Part shown: piece after piece, positions 46,801 to 60,580 of the stretch
Layout: every line of letters starts with the position of its first letter
Position numbering within the stretch: the first letter of the stretch is position 1
Origin: Lytechinus pictus
Lineage: Eukaryota > Echinodermata > Echinoidea > Temnopleuroida > Toxopneustidae
Reading direction: 5' to 3'
DNA length: 64,000 nt
Assembly (NCBI RefSeq): GCF_037042905.1
Contig: NC_087245.1
Coordinates: forward strand, 29,328,001-29,392,000
Notes under the pieces: generated by a model
What the model was told of the DNA's origin: nothing
Database searches by the model: none
The model's input: only the letters and a program-made list of their open reading frames with translations
Translations under genes and position numbers: made by a program

Positions 46801-48235
46801 AATTTGTCTTAAACTCGCAATTGATAATGTCTCCTCAAATCTGAAAGAGCAAGTCTACCCAAAAAAGTTAATTTGAATGAAAAGAGAAGAGAAAAAAAAT
46901 AATGGTGGATTTTTATAAAGTAAGAAAGAGTTATGACATTTTAAAGTCTTTATATGACTAGAACATATGTATGCCATTTGTATGTATATACATGATTATA
47001 CAAAGTAACATATATTCGTTATGTGGCCTGGGAAAGTCATTTTAACAAAATTGAATTGTTATCTCTTGTGATAATTATAAAATTCTAGACTTTACATTAT
47101 TTCATCTGTCATACTCATGTATGATTGGATTTCAGATTGTATTGGACGAAATCATAAGAAATGACAGGTTACTCAAATTACTCAAGAATTCATCCTTCAG
47201 CGAGAAAGTGCTATCTGTATCATGAAATTATGGGATTTTTAGAACAAAAATAAATTCGCTGAGGAGAAAACAATAGCCAAAAGAAATCGAGAAGCCTTCC
47301 CGACCTATCAGTGTGGCGTCAAGTTGCCCATATTTCTTTTCGGTTTTCCCCCCAAAGAAATCACGATAATTTACAAAACACAAAAAGTCGTCGCCGTCTG
47401 TTCTTTCATTCATCCTAGAGTTTCTTCAAACTCGGTGTCTCTTTAGATTGATTCAAAGAAAGCTTCCAGTTGACGAAACCAGTGTCTCTTTTTCCAAATT
47501 GATACTCTGTGACTGTAAGTACCTCCTGCATCACAAATGTCGCTTCTGGCAACTTCAACACTGCGTCAGCAGGGTTCATGTTTCATAAAGTTTTTCGTAG
47601 CATAACGTAAAACTTTACGGACAACTCGAATTTTAGCAGCCCAAAATTTCACCGAGTTTGATTTGTAATATGAATGTGCAGGTCTTTAATAAAATTCTTT
47701 GTTTCCGTTACCAATATCTACAAAATTAATGTTGAAGTACCTGTTCTCGATTATACCTTGCCCTTCGATTAAAGTCGAGGGCAGTATTTAACTTTTTTTT
47801 TTCATTTATAGTATGAATGTGCAGATCTTTAATAAAATTCTTTGTTTCCATTAATAGCTTTTTGTCCAAATATGAATGAAGGTATTTGTTAGTTAACTCA
47901 AAGAGGTAGAAAGACTCCTTTAGAAGATACTTTTTGCATCGTTTCTTTATTAGAACGGTATACAATGTACTTCACAAAATGCCTTTTCCAGAGCAGTATG
48001 TTTTGACGTTGCCGGATAAAAGCTTTTTCAACTGAGCTTGAGCAATGAACGCCTTTAAATTGACAACGTGATCAAAACACCGTTCAAAATTCTAATTGGT
48101 AACTATTTAATGATGTCTCACATTTTTGAAATCCTTTTATATTCATGTTTGATTTTTTTTCTTCAACGTACGGAACTTTTTCGAAAAAAAATAATTGTTG
48201 CCAATTCGGGGAGTAAAAGTCGATCAATTCAAACC
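46801..48235. other. Intergenic with a duplicated 38-bp segment
   Basis: TATGAATGTGCAGRTCTTTA and 18 further bases occur at 47669-47706 and 47812-47849 with one mismatch. A minus-strand frame at 47726-47965 covers the second copy but has no recognised domain. It is perhaps part of an old element. Confidence 0.5.
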
Positions 48236-48238
48236 TTA

Positions 48239-48937
48239 AGGCCCCTCACACCTAACCAAATTGCCTGAAATATGCCTTCTGATGGCTGGCGAAAGGCATT
48301 TTTTAAGAAATCGCTTTCAATGGTAACTGATAGTAAATCATATTTACCCTTCGTGTTTGGGTTCGTACACCTTCTGAACTAACAGCTGCAATTATTCAAA
48401 TTCGCGCGGAAATTTTGAACATGTTTAAAATTTCCCGACGAATTGAGAAATCGTTGGTCATCTGTTTGAATTCGCATCTCTTATTTAGTCTGCGGTAATC
48501 GTTAGTTTATCGTTCGTGTTTCATTGTCGCGCATAGTCCCTCATCGCGCTTTTGCCAAAGTGGACCGATCTCGAAAGAACCCTTAACGAAGCAACACGAT
48601 TACACAAAGTACAAGAATGCCCGATATATTCCCTCGTCTTCGTTTCTAATCGCACGACATATCAAACCATTGCCCACTGTTCCTTCGTCTTATTGGGTTA
48701 TATCAACCCTTCGCCCGCCTTCGGCTGCAGTTTACTCAAAGAGGTGAACCGAAAAATTGATATTGCATGTCATATTTATCATTCGCTTACCGTTCGTTGA
48801 TAAAATTTGACAATTGTTACTGATTGCATGATTTGACGGAAATTTTATTTGATTTCGTTGAATTCGCGTGCATTTCGTGCATTTTTCCCATTCGTCACCC
48901 TTCGTCCGCCTACATTCGCTCAGGTGTGAGGGGGCTT
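48239..48937. mobile_element. PIF/Harbinger-like MITE with TTA target duplication
   Basis: The ends AGGCCCCTCACACCT and AGGTGTGAGGGGGCTT are inverted repeats flanked by TTA at 48236-48238 and 48938-48940. It is 699 bp; the small open frame inside (48552-48800) has no domain. Superfamily is inferred from the 3-bp TTA duplication. Confidence 0.7.
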
Positions 48938-48940
48938 TTA

Positions 48941-51900
48941 GTCAAGTTGTGTTTTTCTATGGGTAGATATAAAAAACTCTGTTAGAAATTTGGAACTCAA
49001 ATGCTACAACAATTTATATTCATGTCGTTCGCAATGTCACATGCTCCTTCTTTCCAAACTCTTTGGGGTCATCTATTTTTCTTTATTCATATCTGTTTTC
49101 TACATTTATATCTTAAACATTAATTAATATAACATTGGTATTTGGATGGAATGTGTGTTGTCATGTAATATACTTGGTACCCTAAGCAGCGTGCCCTGCA
49201 ATGTGTTATTAAACTTACCTGCAAAGATATATCCCTATTTAAGCGCAACCCACCCGTACATCTTCACTCACGGTAGTATTCTAACGCCTCTAGTTGTGTC
49301 AATTAGGCCTACTTCTGTTTTGAAATAAAAAGTTAAGTTAAACGATAGGGGATGGTAGGACATGCAAATAGAATAACCCTATGTTTATTCCTGAATAGGA
49401 TCAATTCAACAAGCGGTGATTTCTCGCCACCGAAGATCCATAAAATTCCTGTAAACAAAGAAAGCAAGCTATAACTGATGGTTCTGTTCTTGTGAAGCTG
49501 AAGGGCAAGTTCTAAATAAGTTCATAGAAAAAAAGCGGGGATGGGATGGAACTCATCAAACAAGGAAGCATTTAACGACGTCTAACGTGTGTTAGTTTCA
49601 CTAAAAATCCAAATAAAAAGACATGACAACCTCCGGAATGGTTTACTCCTGACTTCCTACGCTGCGTCCTACTTTTGTGCTGACGTCACTTTTATTTGAA
49701 GTGGGTTATTATTAGTCAATGGGCAGTTTTGGTTTAGGTTGCACCTTTTTGGAGATGCTGGGAGGGCCTCAATCTTAACTGGATGACAGGTTATGACCAA
49801 ACATCAGAGAAAAACAAGAAGGAAGTAGACATTGGAGATGAAAATACAGGAATCACTTCATGGTCATCCACTAATTTTACTTTTGATAAGTGGAGCTTCT
49901 ATCGATTTAGTAGGCTTACCCCCCCCCCCCCCATTCACTCGAACATGTCGACTTAAGACTGTAAGTTATCGTGCGACGTTCCGAATATTACATTCGGTGC
50001 AAGTTGAAACATTTATTCAACTCCGCTTCGCGTCGCAACTTGCACACTCATGTAATATTTTGGAACGATCGCACCCATGAACATTGAATATTGTGTATAC
50101 TAACGAACCGCCACGTGTCGGGATGTTACCTTTTCACTTTGTTATGATGTATTGTATTTTACTCTGTAGTTGTCTTGAAAAAAAATGAGGTGAATAAAAA
50201 ACTCGTATTTATTTAATCAACAACATTTTGTGCTGTTGAAATCTACCGGTATTTCCATTCAATCTTTCATTATATTGCTAGGATTGTTTTATTCTATTTG
50301 GTTTATATTTGTGTAGTTTATGCCTCTTTTACCTTCTTCCTCGTTGTGTGTTACATGCTTTTGATTTTTCATTTATACCTCCTCCCTGTAATACTTTATG
50401 TTTCTTTTGCTGTTTCAAGTCGTCTTTATGTGAGGTGTTGATAATTTAAACATGAAGTTTGTGATACGTTATTCTATCATCATAGTTCAAAGCGTGTTTT
50501 TCTCGTCATTTTTTATCACATTTATGTGGATAAGTGGCGAAGGCGTTACGTCGCCCTTGACTACATTTACCAGATGCCGGGAACATTAATTTTTCTGGGA
50601 ATAAATGGAGCACATCGATGTCATAACCTGATTCAATTACTCGTAATTACCATGCCGACGGATCGATAAAGCAGACTTATCAGGTATCTGTTCTCGGTTA
50701 GACCTCACCCTTCATTTCAAGTCCAGGTTATGTTTTACTTTAAGAAATCGCGTGTTAAAATCAAGGTTTTGGGATGTTGTTGTTTTTAACACATAACCTT
50801 CAAAGAAACAAAACCAGTTTTATAATAGAATGAATAATTGATAGTTGTCTATATTGGAGGTCCTACGACGGTGGTGTGTGATCACTGAATTTTTACAGAT
50901 ATTTTTAAGTGTTTGTTTGGTAAACCACTATTTGTAAAGTAATCACCTCATTTTTCATTCGACATAGTTAATCTGAGACCTACACTCTCCTGTGATATCG
51001 TATATACATGAAAAAGATGCAACGATCACACTAGGATTGGAGGCCAAAAAATACCCACAATGCAACAGTATACTAGACGTAATTGTAGAATTGAGTTTAT
51101 TTCCTTTCATGATATCCACATCAGGATCCAACACAAGGTGAAGACTCCCTGTCCCCAGGTCCTCTTCATCCAGCATCCTCGTGTGAACATACTATATAAA
51201 TACATGGTTGTCAAGAAAGACCGTTTTCAACCGCTGAACCGCACAATAAACCCTCAGGGGAGATGGGTTTAATGGAAGATGATCATGATACATGAAATAA
51301 TCGAAGGGGATATGAATTGATTAGGGAACTTTCGCTGCTGCAGCGGGGACAGGTTCAAGAACACAGTAAATATATTGAAAATACAATTTCCAACAAAGAG
51401 AAGGCCCGGACACTATTTGCTCAGATCCACGTCTGCGTCATAGCTGACAATGTGTTATACCTGCTGTTCAACATAGTTGTTGATGTTGTTAACTGTTCGG
51501 TGTTAGTTGAGGAAGAGGTGGCGCTCTTCGAATTGGTTCATGTGTACTATATAATATAGCTCTGACACTATTTTCTCTTACATATTAACATCAGACCACT
51601 ATTCATTGAAAAAAAATCATGATAAAGACAGAATTAGAGTATTTCCCACTATTTATCAAACTTGCAAAACGTAACATTCGCCCATACAGTCTATCTTTTT
51701 TTTCTTATTATCAATCAATATCTTGGTTGTTTTTTGTGTTTTTTTGTCAAACCACATTGATTGCATTGTACTATATTAAACCTTGTTTTTCTTCTATATT
51801 AACCTTTTTTATTTTTTTTTTCTTCTTCTTATCCTTTTTACATTTCAAATTCTACTTCTGTTGTTGCATGCTGCCACTGCTCCTGCTGTCGGTTCTGCCA

Positions 51901-54900
51901 GGGCCTCCTTCTCTACTTCACCAGCCTCTTACTACAAAAACTGTTTGCTTCATCCATGTAATTATTTTCGTTTCAATTTGTTCACTCGGCAAAAAAACAA
52001 AAAAGTGTTATTTGTTAACCGTAACTTACTGCTTATGATATTGACTTTTCTTGGTAAATTCATTCGTAGACATCATCCCCAAAGACAACCTCCACCTACG
52101 CCAACTCCATACTGAAGCAGATGCTTCAGCAGAATGTGTTTCTATTGTTCTATTTCTATGGTGTCTTCATGTTCACTTGTCGCCCCCTCCCCTCCACCCT
52201 CCTCCTCCCCTGCAGCTTCTCTGAAGGATAAATGATCCCGCTAATGGATGGTGCATCCAGCTCCCAGGAGGAATAATGCCTAGTCCTCAACTCTACGTGA
52301 AAAGAAGGTTATATGCATCAAAGACCAATATCAAGAGGGATGTAAGGATACAATATGGATGTATGTTTTCTCGTTGTTCCCTCCTGTTCCTTGTCATCAG
52401 CTGGTTCCTCCTTTTATCCGTGGTTTTCCTTCATTCTTTCTATTGTGTGTGTGTGTGTGTGTGTGTGTGTGGGGATTTATGAGGGTGTGGGTGGCTGGGT
52501 GTGTGTGTCCGCGCAGGCTATTCCAACATTATTCAGACCGGCCGGCCGGCCCCTTTTCACAGAACACTGTTTTGATTATTCAAGAAATTGGGAGGAACTG
52601 AAAACTGTCATTCCCTTGTGTGTGTGGGCGTGTGTGCGTGTGTGTATTTTCTACCAACATCAATCGAACCACCCTGAAAATGAGACTATACCTGCTGAGC
52701 ATGATTTGTAGTATAGCCTATTGCAGAAAGAGCTGCAAATATCAATCGCAAGTCTTTAATACGCGAATTTCATTGGTTGAAAATGATGTTGCGTTTTATT
52801 ATTGGAGTTTAAAAACATTTTTTCTGCAACGGACCCTTGCCGTTTAATTTCATATCAATATCTAACAAATTTCAAATGATTAGCATTGCCAAACAGCATG
52901 TCTGACCAAATAGAAGCTTGGACCCATTTGCTAACTATCGTGATTGGCGCCGTAAGAGCAATAACCTTACAACCATTTAAATAAAAGAGCTCTTTTGACT
53001 CTCAAATGACAACCTACGAAATTATCGTTAAGATTTGTATGTTGCACCAATGAATTGAACCAGTTATGTCAAGCAGCTTAATCTCACTAAAATGACTATC
53101 ATCAACTGTATAGACAGATCTTGATATTTGACCTCTTGATGTATAAATTGCCACTTCATTATCAGGCAGATTTACTATAAAATAAAAAGCAGGACATCAA
53201 AATTTCTTCCTCTTATCTTTTCAAGGTTTCATAATGAGGACAAATCAAAGATTTCCATCCAATCCATATGAAAAAAAAAGATTTTAATCCTCCCTTATTC
53301 ATTAAGTCACATAAATGCGGTATATACATCTTGGTAATAAACATCAGACATGTCGATGGTTAAGTAATAACTTAAAAAGAATAAGAGTAAACAATTTGAA
53401 AATAAACCTCTTGTGAACCAATGATTGTGCAATTGTGTTTTATATAATAAAATGGACTACATTGCAGGGGATGGGGTCTCCCTCTTTGAAGAAAAAAGAA
53501 ATATCAATCTTTATATTATTGCTGTCAAATGGAAACTTTAATTGTCAATATCCAAGAAAAAAAAATCACATTTGGCATGTTTGGGTTCTTCATCATACCC
53601 CTCCGAGATATGATTTAAGAAACCCAACTAAATGTAAAAAAAAAATCATATTATCGTGACATCATCACATCGGCACTCTATTGGTATCAGTTTTATCATT
53701 AGGCCTATCATCTCATCATCATCATCACCACCATCATCATCATCATCATCATCACTATAAATGACCATCATTTGTAATTCATTACTGTTATCATCATCAT
53801 AATTTTATTTTTGAGGAAAAAAGGCCTATGAGAAATATATGAAAAAGAAAAGCAGCCCTTAAAACCTGAAACGTTGTTGAACTCATATACTTCGATATCG
53901 ACTCTGCTAACATATTTAGGTAACGCGACATTTGCTTTCACGACAAATGCGCCTACGCTAATTTCCCTGAAGATATAAGGGGTTGGTTTGGGTTAGATAA
54001 TATAGTCTCCTGTTAAAAATCATGTGAGGAGTAGCATTAAGGTTAAAATAAGATTGGAGCTCAGGTTTTGGTTAATACGCATTTTCAGTAGGAGTAAATT
54101 TTACTTTCGCAGGAGCAAATGTCAAACAACCGACCACCAGCAATTATGGAGCCTTTGCATTAAAGAAACCCCTGCGTTAGAAACCATTGGAGTCTTGACG
54201 CACAATAACCCAAATTTGATTACCATTTGCATGCTGTAAGTTACATTGCCATCACGAAGATGTGCTCCATGTGGACAGACCAATTCACTTTAATTTAACT
54301 AAGAACAAGGCAAATTTATTAATTAAGGACACGAAGAAAAAAAATCCCGTTAAATGCTGTGCACGACCTGTTTACTAAATGCAGTTGTTTCCTGACTTAA
54401 CATTTCGATTGAAATGGGCTAAATGATAACGTCTGCTACTTAAACCTCCTGAAACATTTATTCCTTTCGGCAAGTCGACACGGCTGAGCAACTCTCTGGC
54501 GCCAAGGAGCGACCTGGATCACGCATATGAGCTTTGAATGAAGGTGGCAAGTGGCCCACATAGTCGCTTTTTAATTAGCTGGTCACTCGTCAAAACGGAA
54601 TTCAATTAAAGAAAAACTTCCAATGTGTTCGCTTTACATAATCAATGAAACTTAATAGCATACTATATTATCCGACTTTATGTCGTAGAGTGGTGTAAAT
54701 TGGTGGGCATATATACATGTAGGCCTAGAGAATTGTGCCTACACCCTTTAAAAATGGTCAAAGTAAGTATTTTTTAGAAAAAAATTTGTAGAAAAATTAT
54801 CAGTACCAACGAAATTTCTGGTAGATTCTAACCAACATATTGGTTGATCCATTTTCTCGTCGGACAGATATTCACCAACACATTATTTATTTTGAGTAAT

Positions 54901-55007
54901 CCTTATCAAGAGAGTAGATGAACTGTCATCTTTGAATAAAAAGAGGTTGTAATAGCTTCGACTTTATAAACATATTCGGAAGAAATCATGTTTGTTGGTG
55001 ATTGATG
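48941..55007. other. Long intergenic stretch, no supported gene
   Basis: A C13 run lies at about 49920, a (GT)n run at 52446-52472, pyrimidine-rich low-complexity sequence at 51690-51840, and (ATC)n at 53709-53757. Several frames of 70-140 codons exist but are low-complexity or lack splice sites and domains. Confidence 0.45.
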
Positions 55008-55436
55008 TTAACGGGGATTCAAGGCTGGAAATAATATGATTTGAGCAGATAAAGAAAAATCATCCTCACAAAATACTGCAAATTTTTCATAAAAGTCAGA
55101 GGAGGAATAACGAAGTAATGACATTTTAAAGCGTTGCATTGTTTCGGTGTAAACAGTTCTATGCATGTCTTCCTAAATAGGCAATGAGCAAATTGGTGAT
55201 CTCATATCCCTACTTATTTTTACTTCATCATATGCAATAATGTAATAACAAATGAAAGGGGAAACCTAAATGACATTCATGACGGTGTTCATATAAATGT
55301 TTTCACAAGATAATGCTAGACTTTAGAATTCCACAGCTTTGTTGTTTTTGTCATATTTTTTCTAAATAATTCAGCGGTTAGCTCGGCAAATATCACTACA
55401 TCTATTTAAATATCATTATTTTCAGCCTGGAGTGCC
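55008..55436. mobile_element. Decayed copy of TTAA MITE family A
   Basis: It starts at TTAA then CGGGGATTCAAGGCTGG and ends TTCAGCCTGGAG. It shares the internal phrases AGTTCTATGCATGTCTTC and TTCACAAGATAATG with the copies at 8.2 and 36.0 kb. The termini are eroded, so it is older than those two. Confidence 0.6.
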
Positions 55437-56231
55437 AAATACATCTTACAGATTGACTGAAAATGTCAACTGTTCTTCGGATGTCGTGAAGAAATTTTTT
55501 AATACATCGGCGAGAGTCGATAATGTAAAATAAGACACTAGATTGGTTTACACATTAGTGGTTACTATTATAGCGATACACACCTTGACAAACCATAACT
55601 TAACAGCGATATTTATGCTAAAGATAACTTCCACAATTATCCGGAGGCCCTTTCGATCAGATTCGTAAGGTATTTATAGATTTATGACGTCGCAAAGACA
55701 AATGGTATATAATCCTAATAATGCCCTGGGATTCGACTGCTCACCATAAATATGATATAGCAGATGATGTAAAGTACCGATGGTCTAATCTGGTGTTATC
55801 GGACATAGCGTCGAGTTGCACGTAATGATAACAGGGACTTAACGACTTAAACCGTATTTCTGGAGTCGGAATAACCGAAAACTCTTATAGCTTTCTCATT
55901 TGTTACGGCATGGACCTACAACTCTGAGGAGCATAGGTCCATGGTTACGCCAAAGAAAATGTTTAGTATCATTTTTAACAAATAAACATATCAGAGTCGT
56001 TTGTTGCTTTCATAAAATGCCCCTGACCTATTTTATGTATTTATGTTTATTATTGACATTTCTCCCATCCGAACTGTAGGGGAATCCCTGCGAGAGGAAG
56101 AAAACGTAACATTTGCTATCGTCATGATCTTTCAATCCGAGAAAGTTGAAGAAGCAAGAGAAACCTGCAAAATATCAGAGGAATCGAGATTCGATGAATA
56201 AATCATTAACCTATTATATAAATATAATATT
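55437..56231. other. Intergenic, one short hairpin
   Basis: CATGGACCTA and TAGGTCCATG at 55908-55943 form a short palindrome. The phrase ATGGACCTACAA also occurs near 3979 and 9529, so it marks a dispersed repeat. No gene seen. Confidence 0.45.
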
Positions 56232-57356
56232 TTGAAGATTGGTGACTTGTATCGATACAATCTCGGAAAACTCATGTATAGTTTCGATAAAAATGAACTT
56301 CCAAATATTTTTTATTCCATGTTTACTAAAAATTTCGATATTCATCTTTATCCTACTAGGTCCGCCGGGCTCTTTCATCCACCAAGAGCTAGAACCATCC
56401 TTTTGAATAAAACATTTATTTTTACAGGTATCAAACTTTGGAACTCCCTTATAGAATCATTACGTAACAAACCAACACATTTAAGTTTCAGTCGAGGGTT
56501 AAAGAAAATTCTTATCCTTGGGTATAAACCCCAGAACTCAAACATTTCTGTGTAAGCAGCTACCACTTCTTTTGTTCTTCTTCCCTTCTTATTTTCTTCC
56601 TTCTTCTCTTTCCCCCTCTCCTCTCACATTTCTTTTCTCTCTCTCTCTCTTCCTATCATATTAATGTATAGTTATATTGCTTTTCTAATATTCCTGTTTG
56701 TCTATGTTTTGTAGTGTGTTTTGTTTTGTTTCTTTTCCTTCTTTTTTTTTTTTGCTGTCTTGTCCTGTTCTGTCCTGTTTTGTTTTTGTTTGTGTGTGTG
56801 TGCCTTTTTTTGTCTTTGTTTTGTTTTTAGTATTCGTCCTGTCTTGTCCAAGTGATTGTCTGTTCACACACTCCTGGGGCCTGTTGCATAGGGCTTTTTG
56901 CCTGGGAGGACTCAGGAGTATTTTACCTGAGTTTTTGCCCTATGTTGAAGTCGGTGGCAGAGGTCAGACTGGCCTTGGTTTTCGGTTTTTGCCAGAGTTT
57001 TCTCGGGTAGGGGGTTTTATGCAACAGGCTGCTGAACTCAGGTTTTTTTTTACACAACAGGGGTATAATATAATATTTTTTGTTAATTGTAACATAGTGA
57101 GTATGCATAAAAAGCTTGACCCCACTAGTATTCTTTTTCATTGTACAAACTTTTTAATTTACGAATTGAATTTCATTGATCAAAGATATACTTTAATTAA
57201 CTATTTATTGCAGGGAACCCATACTATAACAAGCTTTTCTTTCCAGTGGGTTCCCTTTTTTCATTTCTGTATATTATATTTTTTGTGTTTTGCTATACAT
57301 TGTAACTTTTGTTAAATTTTGGAATGAAAAAGAATAAATGCAATCAATCAATCAAC
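56232..57356 (+). mobile_element. 3' end of a non-LTR (CR1/L2-like) retrotransposon
   Basis: An intact 107-codon frame (56232-56555) carries the C-terminal end of a LINE polyprotein. It includes DIHLYPTRSAGLFHPPRARTI and FTGIKLWNSLIESLR, the NPTRxxxxFHxPxxRT...GxxLWNSL pattern of this class. It is followed by a 3' UTR ending AATAAATGCAATCAATCAATC; short terminal repeats like these are typical of CR1/L2 tails. The 5' part is missing, as with most 5'-truncated insertions. The 3' UTR is interrupted by an inverted-repeat element. Confidence 0.7.
56876..57064. mobile_element. MITE-like element inserted in the LINE 3' UTR
   Basis: The left end GGGGCCTGTTGCATA has inverted counterparts TATGCAACAGGC (57018-57029) and ACACAACAGGGG (57053-57064). 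CTCAGG/CCTGAG phrases recur inside. Which counterpart is the true right end is unclear, and no target duplication is obvious. Confidence 0.5.
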
Positions 57357-59858
57357 CGTCAAAATTGTATCAGAATGATCAGATTGCTACTTCATAATAA
57401 ATACGATAATAGCATTTCTGTTCGATTCTTCTGCATTTTCTCCAACATTTCTTGAAAAGCACACTCTACAGAGCGGATATAGAGCGGTATAAGTCCAATC
57501 TGTTATTATTATTATTATTGTCAAGATGTTGTGCACCCTCCTTGAGAGGGGAATGTCTACCCCGAAAAATTGTGTTTAATAGTTAAAACAGACAAAGGGG
57601 GGGGGGCAAGGATTATTCAATGTTCGACAATGATCGATTAAAGGATAGGAAAACGAATGAATTTGCAAAAGACATCAAAAGCTGGCAGTGGCCCAATTTT
57701 TCTTGTGAAGTAAAATCCATGAATTGCCATTCTGTTTTGACTGAAAATACTATTTTTTTCATATAAACTTTAGTAAATAATCTGTGTGATGTAATCAAAT
57801 GCAAAATTTTAAATCTTTACATCATTATGAAATTAAAACCAATGGATTGCTTGAATTTAGTAGTGAAGTATAATTTAATGATAAGTTGACGTCACAAATT
57901 AACTCATGAAGCGTCCTGTTGTTTATATACCTTCGTCCATTTATATTTATCATTCGGTAGAGACTATACAAAAAGAGGGCGTATATCATTGTTCCACTAA
58001 AAGAAAATCACTTTTTAATATCTTACTGCTTAGTCCTTGTATTCTGCTATTCATGAAATATATAGTGCGTGGAAAGTAAAGAAAAATAATGTTTAAAAAA
58101 TCAAGGAAATTAAGCAAGTGAGAAAGAAATGTACAAGCGGTTTTTCCTGGCTAATTGAGCTACAGTATTATGAGATATTCTACAATAAAAAAAGGTATCA
58201 AAATTCTATGGACAGCTGATTTCCCATTTAGAAATTCAAACCATTCACTTACCATAGTGCAGAGACGTTAGCAAGCTATTTATCTGATCAATTTTAAGGA
58301 AACTTGAAGGCAAAATAAAACGTTACATTACATTCACGGAAATTTGATGGATTGAAGACATCCCTCCAAGTGGTTTTCACTTCGCATATTGAGCCACAAC
58401 TTATCAAGCAACAAAATCAGCAATATTCTATGGAAAGCTGATTCATACTCATATAAATTTTCAACCTATTTGTACAGATAATAAAGAAATATCAAAAGCA
58501 TCAAGGCATAACGTAAAAATGTACAGCATTAATATTCAAGGCAAGAACATGATTAACAACATTAGGGCCTCCTTTGTAATTTTCTCTCGGCCTCAAGAAA
58601 AAATGCTTTTTACCGCAGGATCCATAACTCGGTTTGTTTTTGTCGTTCAATGTGTAAGTTAAGAGTTATTCCAGTGACAAACGTGTCTGATAAGGTATTG
58701 ATTTGAATTGATATATAGACACAATTTTCTCTTCCTGTTTTCAGGCATGCAATAAATTGGCACGGTGGGGGTGAATGAACGCTTAATGGGAGAGGGACCG
58801 GTTTAGTCTCTTTTCCGAGACTTTTCTTCATAATAATGTACATTTCGAAAAGAAACACCCATGAGAGATGATCAGCAATAACCAATTGTATTCCACTAAT
58901 CAGCAATTGATGATTTTCCCGAGGAAATAGATCTTCGGAAAAGTGAGGCAGGGGTATTCAAGCAGCTAGTTTTGAATACTGAATATCAGTTGCTCATAAT
59001 GATAATATACAGATATTGATGATGGTCAGTGTTGCTAACATGGACATAAGATCACCACGGGATCGATGACGTAATATAATATAAATTTGAATTTTATAAA
59101 ATTGTTTAAACTATATGCTTCTTATGTTTACTGGCCTCTATCCCCTCCACCTGCGTTAAGGGTGACGAAGATTTGTATTTAGGCCTATAGTTTTCAAATA
59201 GAAATTTGAGTCCGAAAAATTTGATATTTTATGAATCATTAAGAGATGCGTATCACATCTGGCGACTCATAATTAAAGCATAGATTATCATGAATAATAT
59301 CATTGCTTAACGTGAATTCACCAAATACAGACCAGTTGGTTTATGGGTTCCTCTGTTACTAGAAGGTACATGTATAGAGTTTCATTTTGAGGACTGTTCT
59401 TCGACATTCATGACTTTGTTTGCGATCAATTGACATGATGAATAAGTGGAGGACAGACGTCTACACAATTACGGCGGACTTGAGTCCGTCAAGATCTTTG
59501 ACAAATAACTCCTTCCTCTGGGGAAAGCTGTCTCTAATGACATTTCAATCGTCTTTGTAGTACAGCTTAAATCATCAAACTTGCGAAATGAATAAGTCAA
59601 CAAGATAACAAATTTAAAGTGTTTCAAATCCAAATCCAAATCCATATTTTATTGTTCAAAATAGACATCACAAATTAAATACTGTTTCATTGTTTGCCCA
59701 ATTGATCGTGATTGACCATATTATCCGATAGACCACCGAATTATATGATTGTTATATGCCTTGTGTAGAGATCACCTGGTTCCACTAGGCAATGGATTGA
59801 TTTTCGAATTCAGGCTTTTTCCAGGTATGTCAGGTACGAAACTATGTTATCTTATCAT
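57357..59858. other. Intergenic, no gene seen
   Basis: AT-rich, with a short ATT repeat near 57500 and a G10 run near 57598. No supported coding or RNA feature. Confidence 0.45.
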
Positions 59859-60580
59859 CCTTTCACACGGTACCAGAATCGTAATTTGAATGATGATTCC
59901 AGTGAAAAATAATTCTAATGACGAATTTTTAGCACGTGTGAAACTAAATTAGAATCACGAACGCTAATCACAATCACGAATTCAAATTCTACTCTGGAGG
60001 TGAATTCCAGTTAAGTGTAATTCAAATTACGGTACGAATTTTACATCTGAAAGGGTTGACCTCCAAAACATCTTTTGAGGGGCGGAGCTTACGTGACCTT
60101 TCAAGCAATTCCGTAGATTATGCATAAATAAATAATAAAGGATTTGTATAGCGCACGTATCCACCTTGCTAGGTGCTAAAGGCGCTCCTTTATTACCCAG
60201 GCTAAGCTAGTCTACCGATTCTGGTGCGCACAGCTTTTTGAGGAATTTCTTCCTGCCGGTACCCATTCACCTCATCTGGGTCGAGTGCAGCACAGTGTCG
60301 ATAAATTTCTTGCTGAAGGAAAACACGCCATGGCTATGTTTCGATTCATGGCTAGGATTCGATAATATAATTGTCATGCACTCACCGTAGTTTCTTTTTT
60401 GCGATGCAGTGCTTTGATTGGGTTTGATTGGCAAGTCACCAAGGACACAATACCGCCTCTGCTCAGAAATTCGAATTCAAATCACAGTTTTCGAGTGAAC
60501 ATGTGAATGGTACAATGATTCTAGAGACGAATTGCAGTAATCATTACAATGATGATTCAAGATTCTCGTGTGAAAAGGCC
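59859..60580. mobile_element. Inverted-repeat element interrupted by another repeat
   Basis: The ends CCTTTCACACGG and CTCGTGTGAAAAGG are inverted repeats. Both arms contain many AATTC/GAATT and ATGATTC phrases in opposite orientation. A different repeat occupies about 60125-60365. Confidence 0.55.
60125..60365. repeat. Dispersed repeat nested in the element at 59859-60580
   Basis: It starts after AAATAAATAATAAAGGATTTG and includes GGTACCCATTCACCTCATCT followed by GGGTCGAGTGCAGCA. The same block occurs near 27310 (GGTACCCACCTCACCTGGGT, then TGAGTGCAGCA), inside SLCO intron 4, and its start resembles the sequence at 9056. Confidence 0.6.

Noticed and set aside
50955..51272. Overlapping frames near 51 kb (for example MLDEEDLGTGSLHLVLDPDV)
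   Set aside because: Looks protein-like for about 30 residues, but no consensus splice sites bound it and no family is recognised.
51619..52115. 110- and 139-codon plus-strand frames
   Set aside because: Mostly F/L/S from a T-rich tract; low complexity.
56698..57315. 205-codon plus-strand frame
   Set aside because: It runs through the T-rich LINE 3' UTR and the inserted MITE; not coding.
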